Below, one piece after another: positions 12,669 through 23,200 of a stretch of DNA of 43,204 bases. Positions within the stretch are counted from its first letter, which is position 1; every line of letters starts with the position of its first letter. The DNA is from Welwitschia mirabilis (taxonomy: Eukaryota > Gnetophyta > Gnetopsida > Welwitschiales). Under the pieces are notes generated by a model. It was not told the DNA's origin, did no database searches, and was given only the letters and a program-made list of their open reading frames with translations. The stretch spans positions 211,798,990-211,842,193 of the forward strand of contig JBOZIK010000001.1 in NCBI GenBank assembly GCA_051453625.1. Direction: 5' to 3'. The position numbers and the translations under genes are program-made.

Positions 12669-12885
12669 TTTTATAAAACTTGAACATAAAAAGGTTGTAA
12701 TAGAATGTTTATGGAAGCTTTAGTAACAAAAAAATATCGTTTTCCTTTCTATAATATTTACTTTTCTAATAACAAACAAAACTTAATCTTTAAGATTTTT
12801 AATTCCTACTCTTATTTTTTTAATCTACTGTAGTTATTTCTTCATGTATCTATTCCTAACATTAGCCTACACTTAGGACTAAAAC

Positions 12886-13410
12886 ATGTTTCTTATTTAT
12901 AATATACACATGTAATACTATACATATGAGATAACATAATATAAGATAATATAATATTATGCATATAATATGATATAATATTTATATATATATAATGCAT
13001 ATGAGATAACATAATATAAAATAATATAATATTTATATAATATAATATAAAATATATGAAATGTATTATAAAATAATATATTATGATATAATATAATGTA
13101 ATATATATAACATTATGCATATGAGATAACGTAACGTAACATAATAGAATATAATGTATTATACTACAACATGGTGTAATATAATGTTATTTCTTTAACA
13201 TAATATAATATAATATGATTTAAGTTAATATTATAAATATGTATTATGTAATATAGAATTTAATATAATGACATAATATAAGATATAGAATAATATAATA
13301 TTATATGATATAATATAATTATAATCTAATATAGTATAATATAACATAATACAATACAATACAATACAATACAATATAATATAATATATATAACATTGTA
13401 TTATACATGT
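12886..13410. repeat. AT-rich minisatellite-like tract with (ACAAT)5, LTR B
   Basis: Counterpart of 7556-7990. Includes five perfect ACAAT units at 13351-13375. Reading frames over this tract consist of Ile/Tyr-rich low-complexity translation and are not genes. Confidence 0.75.
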
Positions 13411-14708
13411 AATATAATTCATATGTTTTATAGTTATCTTTATTATTTATTCATCCCCTATTATTTTTTCATTTTTAGTTTTTGCTCTTGTTTTAACATT
13501 GCATATTCAACCAAGTGAAATTGATTTTGATGGGTTTAAAACTTACACATGGTTTTGCCTAATCAAGCAAGTTGGAGTAAACATATACCTCTCTCCACTA
13601 ATGTTTTATTGTCTTTCATAAAATACCTTTTAAGTTCTAATTTTCTTTAAAAGTTTGAATTTTTATATAACTAAATCAATGGGAACCCTTTAGCTATGTT
13701 GGAGGACTTCTATTTAAGAAACTATTCTTAGAAGTCCTTAATATAGAATTCCTTATGCTATAAATCTTCTTCAAGATAGTTTTATTTCATTCTTCATTTC
13801 TTTAAATGAGGATATAATGAGGTACTTTTATTTAATCAATTCCTTTCTAGTAATTACTCAAAGATAGCTCTTGTAATATGTCCTTTAGGATATGGGGGAA
13901 AGAAACTAGAGAGAAAAAGTTCAAAAACTAGAATCTTTTGACATCAATTTTGAAATAGCAAGGAGAAAATTGATAAAGGTAATTATTTCTAACTATTAAC
14001 ATAATGTCTTCTAATATCATTTTATTATATTATGAAAATCAAGCATCCTAAAGAATCTAATTCCTATAAAGTTTAGAAAACTATAAAAGAAGCATTTAAA
14101 AAGAATATAGTTTAAAAAGAAATTAAAAAAGTAATAACCATGAAAAGTACTAAACTCCCTATGCTTCTTGATAAGTTAAACAAATTAAGTAATAATGGTA
14201 GCATGACTTTTCTAATTGCTTTCAATCTCATCATGTATTTTCCAAATACATGCAATCATATCATTAGTAGTTAAACTTTTGAAATATTGATTCAATAACA
14301 ACTTGGAGGACAAAAAACATGAAACTGTGCACTTTTGTTCGAAAAATTTGTTATTTTGTAGGAGACAAGAAGCTTCTTAATCCATATGTTATGATCAAAA
14401 GCTTCTTTCTGTTCCATGTCTCTTGGTACTATTTCTCTCTATCTCTCTAGTTTATTTTCTATATCTCCTCTATTCCAAATACCAAACATAAGATAACAAT
14501 GATCTAATATTTTTATTAAAAATAAATACAACTCTCAATATCTCTAAATTAACTTGTATTTTGTAAAAATTCTCTTCTAAATCATCCAGCAACATGAAAA
14601 CTAAAGCCACTATAATGCTCTCACTTAATCATTTTTTCAAGAAAGATCCTAAACAAATGCATTTCTAATCTAGTGGAACTAGTATATGCAAAAATAAGCT
14701 ATCCAAAG

Positions 14709-14847
14709 GATTGAAAGATAGAGAATGAAGATGATTTTTGGTAGCATCTCTTCATTTTTTTGATGTAACAAATATTCTAACCACATCATGAGTAGAACCA
14801 AGATGCAATAATATCCTTTGTATAATTTCAACAGGAAGCTTATTCAT
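14709..14847 (-). pseudogene. Captured F-box domain fragment, LTR copy B
   Basis: Second copy of the F-box-like fragment, closer to the consensus: MNKLPVEIIQRILLHL, then HDVVRIFVTSKK, stop, RDATKNHLHSLSFN. The TGA in place of the conserved Trp is shared with LTR A. The two LTRs are identical when an element inserts, so the stop was most likely already in the element before this insertion. Downstream the conserved stretch LDDLEENFYKIQVNLEILR is again seen. The orientation is sense with respect to the element. Function is lost. Confidence 0.7.
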
Positions 14848-15312
14848 TGATAATAAAATGCATTTTTATGTTAGTAATCTAAACGCTATACTTGAAATAA
14901 TAGTTAAAATACAACTAAAGTCAAAACAAAGATGAAATTGAAAGAGGAACCCTTCTATGAGACCCTTGGAGTTGTTTTTATTGAATCATAAAATTGCTAA
15001 GTCGATTTTTTTTGAATTTTTTAGAACCTTTGCTTTGTTAATATATTTTTTTCTAGCTTAATGTCTATAACATGAGATTTAAAAAACCTTCTCTTCTAAG
15101 AAAAACCATGATGTTATTCTATCAAAAGTCTATTACCCCAAAATCTTTAACATTCACCATTGAGCAAACTAAAGAAATTGTAATGAAGTTGTGCTAGTAT
15201 CATAGTAAATCTAGAGAGGCATCATGATGGCAGCTTACATGCATGATAGCAACCTCCAATAACTCAAGCTCCAAAGTAGTGTGGTATTATAGTGTGATTA
15301 TCTAAAAACTAA

Positions 15313-15690
15313 TTTCCACCTAAATATAAAGATTCTAAATGTTCTACAGTTATCATTTTCATAAGAGATAAGCAACTTAACTAAGCCTTGTTGGATGTAG
15401 GAGCTAGTGTAAGCTTGCTTCCTTGTGGAACCTATAAAGAATTAGGCTTGGAAGGGCTTAAAAATACTAAACTCACTGATAATTACATGAAAACCCTATT
15501 ATAAATTACTAAATATGTTATTTCTAGGATAGATAGCTATTACTTTCCAGTGTATTTTGTGGTTTTAGACATGGAAAACATAATAAACTAGTTATTACTT
15601 GTCATCTTAAGAAGACCTTTCTTAGTAACCTTAAATTCCTTAATTAACTATAGAAATGGTTTGATGGAAAAAAATTTGGTGACATGATAA
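15313..15690 (+). pseudogene. Athila-like aspartic protease pseudogene
   Basis: Retropepsin-type protease that would cut the gag-pol polyprotein. It opens with FPPKYKDSK, matching the PPKYKDPG motif before Athila proteases. The active-site stretch LLDVGASVSLLP begins at 15388 and keeps the catalytic Asp. GTYKELGLEGL and, further on, YYFPVYFVVLDME are typical of the fold. Stops interrupt it in at least four places. It is the direct continuation of the gag remnant ending at 5217, separated only by the giant-LTR insertion. Confidence 0.75.
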
Positions 15691-15869
15691 TAGAATTAAA
15701 TGATTTCAATGCTATGGATTTACCTTCTAATAATACACAATACAATATATGGATAGGATAGAAAGCCTTCTGCATAACTAGGATTCTTGCACTGACTTCA
15801 TAAAGATAATACCTTAAATTTTATTCAAAAAATAAAAATCCTACATGATCATTTAGGATGAAGCACCAT

Positions 15870-16450
15870 TAAACTTAAGCCTCTTTTAAATAACCTAAAT
15901 ATGCTTTATTAAGAGATAATTCCATCTCCCTAATAGTGATTAATCCCTTCTTAGTATTACCCCAAAAAATCGAGTTGCTAAATGTTTTAAAAAAACATGA
16001 ATAAGCAATAGAATGAACTATTTTTGATGTTAGAGGCATTAATCCTATTTATTGGAAATACTTTTTATTGCTTTCTAGATAGGTACTCAAGGTAAAAACA
16101 AATAGAAATCGAGCCTAAGGATCAAGATAAAATGACTTTTACCTATCCATATAGACATTTTGCTTATAGAAGAATTTATTTTTATTTGTGTAATGCCTTG
16201 CTACATTTTAACATTGCATGATTGAAATTTTTTTTATTTACTAAACTCATGAATTGAAATATTTATGGATGATTTCTCTATCTATGTGGTCTCATTCAAC
16301 CATTGTCTATAAAACTTAGAACTAATCTTTATGTGATGCATAGAAAAATGCCTTGTGTTAAATTAGAAAAATGTCATTTCATTGTTAACAAAGGCATAAT
16401 ATAAGGACATATCATCTCTTCAAAATAAATTCAAGTATACTTTGCAAGAG
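15870..16450 (+). pseudogene. Athila-like reverse transcriptase pseudogene, internally deleted
   Basis: RNA-dependent DNA polymerase remnant. The pre-RT linker (LKPLLNNL, later DVRGINP near 16020-16045) jumps directly to YCFLDRYSR and QIEIEPKDQDKMTF. I estimate about 130 residues of the N-terminal palm are missing at that point. The catalytic box reads EIFMDDFSIY with the two Asp codons at 16268-16273. VKLEKCHFIVNKGII and GHIISSK follow, as in Ty3/gypsy RT. There are several stops and frameshifts. Confidence 0.75.
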
Positions 16451-16639
16451 TCTCATTAATCACACATCCATCCACTCCTCAAAAAAAAAAAGGATATTAT
16501 ATTAATTTTAAGATATGCATGATATTGTAGAAGGTTTATTAAGGATTTTAGTAAAATTTCCAAATCAATTTGTATCCTCCTAAGAAGAGATACCTTCTTT
16601 AATTATACCCATGAGTGTTAACAAGCTTTTAATGACCTT

Positions 16640-17010
16640 AAGGAAAAACCTAGCTTTACTCCTATTATTCAACCACTTGATTGAAAGTTATGCTTTGAAA
16701 TTATATGTGATGCTAGCAATTATGTAGTTGGAGTTATGTTAGAATAAATGATAAATTAAAAAACCAACTATTATCTACTATTAGAGTAAAATTTAAGTGA
16801 TACTGAACTAAATTATAAGATCACTTAAAAATAGCTTCTTGTCATAGTTTTTAGCTTAGAAAAATTTCGGCAACATTTTCTGGATTCTAAGTAATTATCT
16901 ATACAAACCACTTAGCCCTTAGCTACCTATTTGCTAAAAAGGATTAAAAGCCTAGACTAATCAAATAAATCCTACTTTTGTCAAAAATTTTTTTTAGAAA
17001 TTAAGAATAA
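16640..17010 (+). pseudogene. Athila-like RNase H pseudogene
   Basis: Follows RT in the usual order. FEIICDASNYVVGVMLE near 16697-16747 matches the CDASDxAVGAVL motif that carries the first catalytic Asp of RNase H in these polyproteins. Later VFSLEKFRQHFLDSK corresponds to the AFxKFRxYLLGSK motif. Frames are broken by many stops. Confidence 0.65.
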
Positions 17011-17189
17011 AAATGGCTTTGATAATGTAATTGTAAATTACCTTTCATAAATAACTTAGGAAGACTTTCAAAAATCTTTGTCCATTAATAATACATTTTC
17101 TAATGAACACCTCTTCTCCGTTTTGGAAATGTATTGGTTTATTAATTTTGAAAAATACTTTGTTTTTGAATAGTCCTTATCAATTTAGG

Positions 17190-18270
17190 TATTGCCTAAA
17201 TTAAGTCCTTTATAAATGTATTTCTAAACCTAAAATTCAAGACATTCTCAAGAGTTTTCATTCTAAGGCTTTTAGAGGTTATTATTATACTAATAAAATC
17301 ACTAGAAAAATTATCCAATCTAGTTTTCATTGGCCATCCATTTTTAAAAATTCTATCTCTATTGTAAAACTTACAAAAATTCCCAAAAAATAATGTATTT
17401 CATGAAAACATCTGATGCCTTTAATCCCATTATTGTTACTAAACCCTTTGATATTTGGAATATTGACTTTCAAGACCTATATAATTCTTCAAATGGATAT
17501 AATTATATTCCTATTTATATTGATTATGTCACTAACTAAGTAAAAACATTCACTTTTTGATATAATGATGCTCAAACAGTAGTTTAGTTCTTTAAAGATA
17601 ATATTTGAATAATATTTCAATATCCTTGAGTTTTGATTAGTAATAAAGGGACTCACTTTGTAATAGAATATTTAATAATCCTATCACTAAGTATGGGATC
17701 AATCATAAAGTGGTAATTCCTTATCATCTCCAAATTAATGATCAAGTTGAGATCACCAATTGTAAACTCAACTAGAAAATATTGACCTTTTAAGATTCTT
17801 GATGTTCTATGGGCCTATCAAACAAATTATATAACACCATTAGGAAATGTCCCTATTTAGGCTAGTCTATAGAAAATCTTATCATTTATCTATAGAAATT
17901 GAACATAAGGCATATTATGTAATCAGAAGCTTGAATTTAGATCTTAAGGTAGTAAGAAAGAAAAGGGCTATACAAGTTAAGAAATTAGATAAAACTAGGA
18001 ATTATTCTTATGCGAATATGAAAATCAATAAAGAGAGGATGAAGAAATTTCATGATTAAAAGGTCCTTAGGAAAATATTTGAAGAAGGAATCTAATTTTA
18101 CTCTATAATTATGATTACATTTAATTTAAATAAAAATAGTTTCTAAGTGGAAAGATCCATATCTAATAAAAAAGGTTTTACCAAATGATGTATTTCTCCT
18201 TTAAAATTACTTAAAATCACTAACAATTCAAAGTTAATAGATATCTTTATTATAAAACCTAGTTTTGATG
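17190..18270 (+). pseudogene. Athila-like integrase pseudogene
   Basis: DDE integrase remnant. Visible in order: GYYYTNKITRKIIQS and FHWPSIFK of the zinc-binding domain near 17270-17350; FDIWNIDFQDLYNSS and YIDYVTN of the catalytic core near 17445-17535, with the first Asp kept; VLISNKGTHFV near 17630; ALWAYRT-like sequence near 17800; then a 70-codon open stretch at 17847-18059 containing IEHKAYYVIRSLNLDL and KKFHD. The C-terminal part with LRKIFEEG follows to about 18270. Multiple stops and frameshifts. Confidence 0.75.
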
Positions 18271-18335
18271 ATTCCACTTGTTAAATATGTTATGTCTTTT
18301 GTAGATAGGTTATTACAAATACATCAGACCTGAAT

Positions 18336-19690
18336 AGGCATTATATCATAACGGATCTTCAAAAGAAAGATTTCATGAAAAGAATTAGATGCTAAACTAC
18401 CAAATCAATTATTTAAAGATGGCTGAAAAAGTGAAGATGTCTCAAGTAAATATGTCTAAAAATCTAAAGATGTCTTAAGTATATTAGAACTCAAGTCACA
18501 GGCCAAAAGATGTCTATCATATTTAAGACAAATAAAATAAAAGTTGGATCTAACATAGACAAAGACATCTACAAAATTAAAGATGTCTATACTAAGCAAA
18601 AATAGGTAATAGAGTCAATTTTAGTTTTGACAAATATCTTAAATTTTAGATGAGATATCAACTTGTACACAATGAATTTATGATCACAGAGGCCAAAGAT
18701 ACTATAATGAAAATTTCATCTAAATTTGGACAAGTTTACTCAAGAAATCTATGAAAGTGAAGACATCTAGAAAGTATACATCCATGAAAATAAAGATGTC
18801 TAGAGTGAAGATGTTTACAAATTTCAAAACATTTTGAATTAAAGTTCAAATCAATTAAAACCAAATCTATGTGTCCAAATAATAATCATTATCTATCCAT
18901 TACATGATGGTTATAGATTCAAATAGCTATCTTCCAAGTTCAAATAACTAGATCTTCCTCAATGTTATAAAGCCTCAACAACACAAATTTAAAAAGAACT
19001 TTTGACACTTTATTAATTAATCAAAAATATAGAGAATTCTTAGCTCTTAATAATCATATCAAAAGAAGTCCCACATGAGTAAAAGATACTCCATACAAAG
19101 AATTAAGGCATCATTCTAAAGGAGCTATCACTACTGTTATCATTTGTTTTTTGGATCTAATTACTACACTCTTCATTAATACTTGTGACTGTAACAACAA
19201 CTTCAAGAATCTCAAAATCTTCATCAAAATAAACTCAAGATTATTATTGTATTACATTTTTATTTTACATTATGGACTATTTCATTATTGAATGGTATTG
19301 TAAAGTCTACTTTTGAATATCAAATAAATTGTAAGGCAACCCTTGTATGGGTCTAAATTTTTATGCTTATAAGCACTTATTTATGGTTAAGATTATTAGT
19401 AAGTTAGAAAACCATATTTCCTTGAGAGAAAGAGAGTGGTATCTTGCAAGGAGACTCTCATTTGTTGTAAGATTAGTGGTGTACCAGAAAATCACTATTT
19501 TCTTATAGGTTAAGAATATCCAGAGGTGTGGGTAAAAGCTACCCTCTCTGTGTGGATGTAACCAAGTTGGGATACCACGTTATCTTCATAAGATCTTCCA
19601 TTATGCATTTTCATTTAGTTATTTGGTTTAAATTTTTTTATTTAGTAGAACTCATTCACCCCTTTCCCTCTAAGTTCAAATTAATCCTTA
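18336..19690 (+). repeat. Sirevirus-like LTR, plus orientation
   Basis: Homologous to the reverse complement of about 20560-21722. It contains seven AGATGTCT/AGACATCT octamers at its left, a GTAAGGCAACCCTTGTA block near 19330, and near its end AACTCATTCACCCC followed by a CCCTCTAAG stretch, a motif common at plant copia LTR/leader junctions. The left boundary is placed where homology to the inverted copy starts (TATATCATAACGGATCTTC). The last part of the 86-codon open frame at 19528-19788 falls in the leader. Boundaries approximate. Confidence 0.6.
18435..18801. repeat. Cluster of decayed AGACGTCT palindromes
   Basis: AGATGTCT at 18435, 18468, 18508, 18581 and 18794, and AGACATCT at 18563 and 18761. 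Both octamers are one transition away from the perfect palindrome AGACGTCT, as expected after loss of a methylated CpG. Sirevirus LTRs are known for arrays of palindromes thought to act in regulation. An undecayed copy survives at 21601. Confidence 0.75.
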
Positions 19691-19699
19691 AGCACCTTA

Positions 19700-20530
19700 A
19701 ACATTACCATCTACTCATTCCATTGAATTATGAATTTATAAGACTTAACAAACCTAAGTTAATGGCCTTTAATCAAAATCAACAATAACAAATCTCAATA
19801 TCATTTCAAGTAAATCTTATGATTAAGTACACTTATTAGTTTTTAAGAAAAAACTTATGCTTATGTTAAGTATGATTATTAGAGTAACATTTACTTAAGG
19901 TCTTTGATTTTAGTAAATATGGATGAAAAGGTAAAATCTACCTTCATATTATGATCCTTATGTTTAAAGATTTTAATGGGGATAAGATTTTTATTGATTA
20001 GACTAATGAGCCAATAATTCCTCTCATGTGTATCAAAATTAAATATGAGAAGAAGAATAAAAAGAAAAATATCATATTTCTTCCCTAAAAGAAAATCTCA
20101 TTAATTACTTAATTAGGTTTAGTTAACTACATTAGAGCTATGGACATTCAATAGTAATGGAACTTTAATGATCTAATTACAACATAGGGTTATAAACACT
20201 AGCTAGCAATGCAACACTAAATCTATTTATAAAAAAACATGATTAACTTTGTTGAAAGAAAATGTCATAACACTGAATTCTTAATGTGATTCAAAATGCT
20301 TAAAAATAAGGACATATATTCTAGTGGAAAAGGAAAACAATGGAAAGAAAAATGTGGAAAGTGAAGGACTTCTAACTCTTATTGCCTTTAAATTTTATAC
20401 TCGATATTTTCTATGATTGATTTATACTATGCTTATTTGATATTGAGATGTATTGAAAAAATAAAAAAATATAATAAGGCCCTTGAATTAGATAGATTAT
20501 CTTCTTTAATGATTGATTACATGTTTGGGT
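19700..20530. other. Leader/gag remnants of two converging copia elements
   Basis: The left part continues the plus-strand element (MAFNQNQQ near 19761 may be a gag start). The right part is the corresponding region of the minus-strand copy: the block with TCTCAATATCA occurs at 19793 and, inverted, near 20437. Both are truncated towards the middle. No intact coding sequence. Confidence 0.45.
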
Positions 20531-20539
20531 CTTTGAGGA

Positions 20540-21780
20540 TTAATTTAAACTCAAAGGGGAGGGCTGAATGAGTTTTACCAAATAAAATTTAAATCAAATA
20601 ATAGAATGAAAATTCATAATAGAGCACCTTATCAAGATAATGTGGTTTCCTAACTTGGTACATCCACACATAGAGGGTAGCTTCATTTCATACATTTGGA
20701 TATTTTTAACTTATAGAAAAAAGTGATTTTTTTGGTGCACTACCAACCTTATAACAAATGAGAGTATCAAGGGAATAATGGTTTTATACTTATCATTAAT
20801 CTTTACCACAACCAAATGCCTAAAAATACAATGTCAAATGCACACTCCTACAAGGGCTACCTTGTAAAGTATTTAATATTTAAGAAATTGGACTTTAAAA
20901 TAGTATTTAATAATAAGATAGTTCATAATGTAAATCAAAAGTACAATAAAATAACAAGCCTTAAGATTTGATTTGATGAATATTTGAGCTCCTTGAAGTT
21001 TTTGTTATTATTATAAGTATGAATGAAGAATGAAGAAATAAGATCCAATCCTAAGACACAAAATAATGTTAGCTCCTTACCAATGAATCCTTTGATTTCT
21101 TCATGAGAGGTTTTCTTAACTTATGCTTTCAAATATATGTATATTTAATTGATTTAATGAACTATCAAAAGTTCTTATTTGTTTTATAACATTAAGGCTT
21201 ATGATGAGGAAGATCTAGTCATTTGAGCTTGAAAGATTATCACTTGATTCTGTAACCACTATGTGATGGAGAGTCAATGTCTATGTTATGGGCATCTCTT
21301 TACTTCATATGTCTTTACTTTTATAGATGTCTTAAGTTAACTTGCCTGGATTGTAATGAATTTTACACTATAATATCCTTAGACCTTTGTGATTAAAAAT
21401 CCACAATGTACAAATTGATATATCATCTAATACTAAAGATATTAATAAAAAATGAAATTAACTATATTACATATTTTTGATTATTATAGATGCCTTCAAT
21501 TTTGTAGAATTTTTCATCTACATTAGATTCAATGTTTAGTTTAGTCATCTTGAATATGATAATTATCTTTTAGCCTATGACTTAAACTGTAGTACATTGA
21601 AGACGTCTTTATATTTTTAGATGTCTTCAATTTTTCAAACATCTTCAAATAAATGATTTTGTAATTTAGTATATCATGCTTTTTGTGAAATGTTTTATTT
21701 GAAGATCCATTATGATATACTNNNNNNNNNNNNNNNNNNNNNNNNNNNNNNNNTGTATATATAATGACACAAAATATTTG
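20540..21780 (-). repeat. Sirevirus-like LTR, minus orientation
   Basis: Inverted partner of 18336-19690. The minus strand shows GGATCTTCAAATAAAACATTTC near its start, the palindromes AGACGTCT (21601, perfect) and AGACATCT (21619, 21325), the CTTTACAAGGTAGCCCTTGT block (20850-20880), and AACTCATTCAGCCC near its end. A 32-N gap at 21722-21753 hides the outer boundary. Confidence 0.6.
21722..21753. other. Assembly gap (32 N)
   Basis: Run of 32 N at the outer edge of the minus-strand LTR; the flanks are AT-rich. Confidence 0.99.
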
Positions 21781-22132
21781 ACAAGTGAAATCATCAAAAC
21801 TAGATTTTCCAACAATATCCCTCCTTTTGATGATGTTTAAAACTTGATAAATTATTTTAATGCAATCTAATACAAACAACTAGAGTCAAGCATTTTATAT
21901 TCTAAAGAAAGACACATAATCAATAGTTGTGATAATCATGATATAAGCTATTTAAAAATAAACACATAGATATATACCACTTGAGGAACCAGAAATTTAA
22001 TTACGTGCCAATACTATATCCTAATGAATGCATTTACTAAAATATGATATGATTATATAAAATAATTTTAATCATTAAATAATTAAAATATTGCATAGTA
22101 AAAAATGTGTTAATTATTTACAGTTACGACCA

Positions 22133-23188
22133 TGTCATAAAAAATTGAACAAAATGCAGTGATGGGCTTAATTAAATTTTACATAAAAGATAATTTCATT
22201 CTTAATGACATGTAATAGTGATGACAAGAACTTACAAAGCAATATTTCGAAGGACTGAGTAGGATGAAAGTAAAAAAAATAGCATAGTCAGTGGTTGGTA
22301 GTAGCTACAACACTCTAGAGCCAAGTGTTGACATCATCATAAGCATCTTTACCAAATGGAAAAGAAGACAAGATATCCTTCCTAATGTTATAATTTATGA
22401 CCATCTACCTAATGCTATAAGCCAAAGGCTTGTAACTACTCTTATCCCCTCATTTATTCCTATAAAAAGGCCTTAAGCCCTTCATTAATCATCTTTAGCT
22501 TGAAGAATTATATAACCTTAGAGCATTAACTTATAATAACTTTCTAAGTGATTCTTTTGGGAAGTGAGCTACTCTTCAAGGATTGCTGAGGAGTTCTTCC
22601 TTTTTTTTTTCTCCATTTAATATAAAGTTATTCCTTTTTGTAGTACATTAAGTTGTTTTTCTTTTATTTTAATTCATGAGTAAAATTATAAGTGGAATGC
22701 ATAGGTAAATACTTTAATCATCAAGTTTATTTTAGTTATGTAAATTCCTTTTAATCACTTAGTCTAATTTCTTTAATTTCATAGATCTTAAGTACTTTAG
22801 GAATTCTTACTTTCTATTGTTTTTAAAATACTAAAGTGTCAATTGGACTTACTATTTAGCATATGGTGAATGAAATTATGCTTAATGACTTAAACCAAAA
22901 GTACTTGATGGTTTAAGTATTTTGTAGGAAGATGATTAAATAATTGGAGTGAATGGTTATTCAAGGATGAATGGGTAATATCTTAAAGCTAGTTTGCTTC
23001 CCTCCTTTATTAAGATGAGGTTTAAACTCAATTCTAAAAATTATTTCTTTCTTCCATTCCTTTTCTTAAAATTTGTAACTTACATTAAAGTTTAGTTAGT
23101 ACAATTCTGAACCTAAATGCATGCTATCCCTAAGGAAGAATGATTACTAAGTGTAAATTTAGCTTTAAATCTAGTTTATCAGACTACA
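22133..23188 (+). repeat. Athila-like LTR, copy 2
   Basis: Partner of 1439-2481, of similar length. Same order of landmarks: AAATGCAGTGATGGGCTTAA near the start, CCTATAAAAAGGCCTTAAGC at 22459, GGGAAGTGAGCTACTC, GGTGAATGAAATTATGC, and a tRNA-Asp-like PBS 13 bp after its end. It may be the 5' LTR of a second element, or an LTR shared by two tandem elements. A 61-codon open frame at 22291-22476 lies within it and is probably spurious. Confidence 0.65.
22461..22467 (+). promoter_or_regulatory. Putative LTR TATA box
   Basis: TATAAAA followed by AGGCCTTAAGCCC, conserved with 1753 in the other LTR copy, which supports a real promoter element in the ancestral LTR. Confidence 0.5.
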
Positions 23189-23200
23189 TTAATAAGATCT

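Larger units (their letters stand above)
5230..15291 (-). mobile_element. Giant-LTR, nearly interior-less LTR retrotransposon
   Basis: Two long direct repeats (5230-9806 and 9925-15291) are separated by only 118 bp. On the plus strand each begins TGTCA and ends TATTACA or TATTATA, so on the minus strand they begin TG and end CA like LTRs. The spacer has a polypurine tract touching one repeat (9807-9820) and a tRNA-iMet PBS three bases from the other (9897-9921). Both are correctly placed for a minus-strand element. A decayed 5-bp target-site duplication flanks the whole, and the host Athila gag/pol sequence is interrupted exactly at its ends. No gag or pol lies inside. It resembles TRIM or LARD elements in lacking genes but matches neither: TRIM LTRs are tiny, and LARDs have a multi-kb interior. 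Confidence 0.85.
9925..15291 (-). repeat. Giant LTR, copy B (5' LTR of the minus-strand element)
   Basis: Partner of 5230-9806, about 800 bp longer. Part of the excess is an 885-bp insertion at 11784-12668. A further roughly 350 bp at 11065-11415 has no match in copy A, so it is either another insertion or a deletion in A. It ends TATTATA against TATTACA in the other copy. The copies are clearly diverged by substitutions and indels, so the insertion is old. Confidence 0.85.
1439..18270 (+). mobile_element. Athila-like Ty3/gypsy retrotransposon, decayed and split by a nested insertion
   Basis: Order on the plus strand is LTR, tRNA-Asp-type PBS, long leader, gag, then (after a 10-kb foreign insertion at 5230-15291) protease, RT, RNase H and integrase. 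This is the gene order of Ty3/gypsy elements. The gag C-terminal motif PSYVKFLKD and the protease motif DVGASVSLLP are typical of the Athila/Tat group. Every coding part has several stops and frameshifts. No 3' LTR is certain; the LTR at 22133 is a candidate. The left LTR boundary is approximate. The family assignment is from motifs seen; completeness and age are inferred. Confidence 0.8.

Noticed and set aside
12893-13422. Two minus-strand open frames (75 and 63 codons)
   Set aside because: They translate the ATAAT-rich tract into Ile/Tyr repeats; low-complexity artefact within the giant LTR.
5230-15291. Interpretation of the two long repeats as a plain tandem segmental duplication
   Set aside because: PBS and PPT at the right places in the spacer, TG/CA ends, a flanking 5-bp duplication and interruption of a host element's coding sequence all fit LTRs better.
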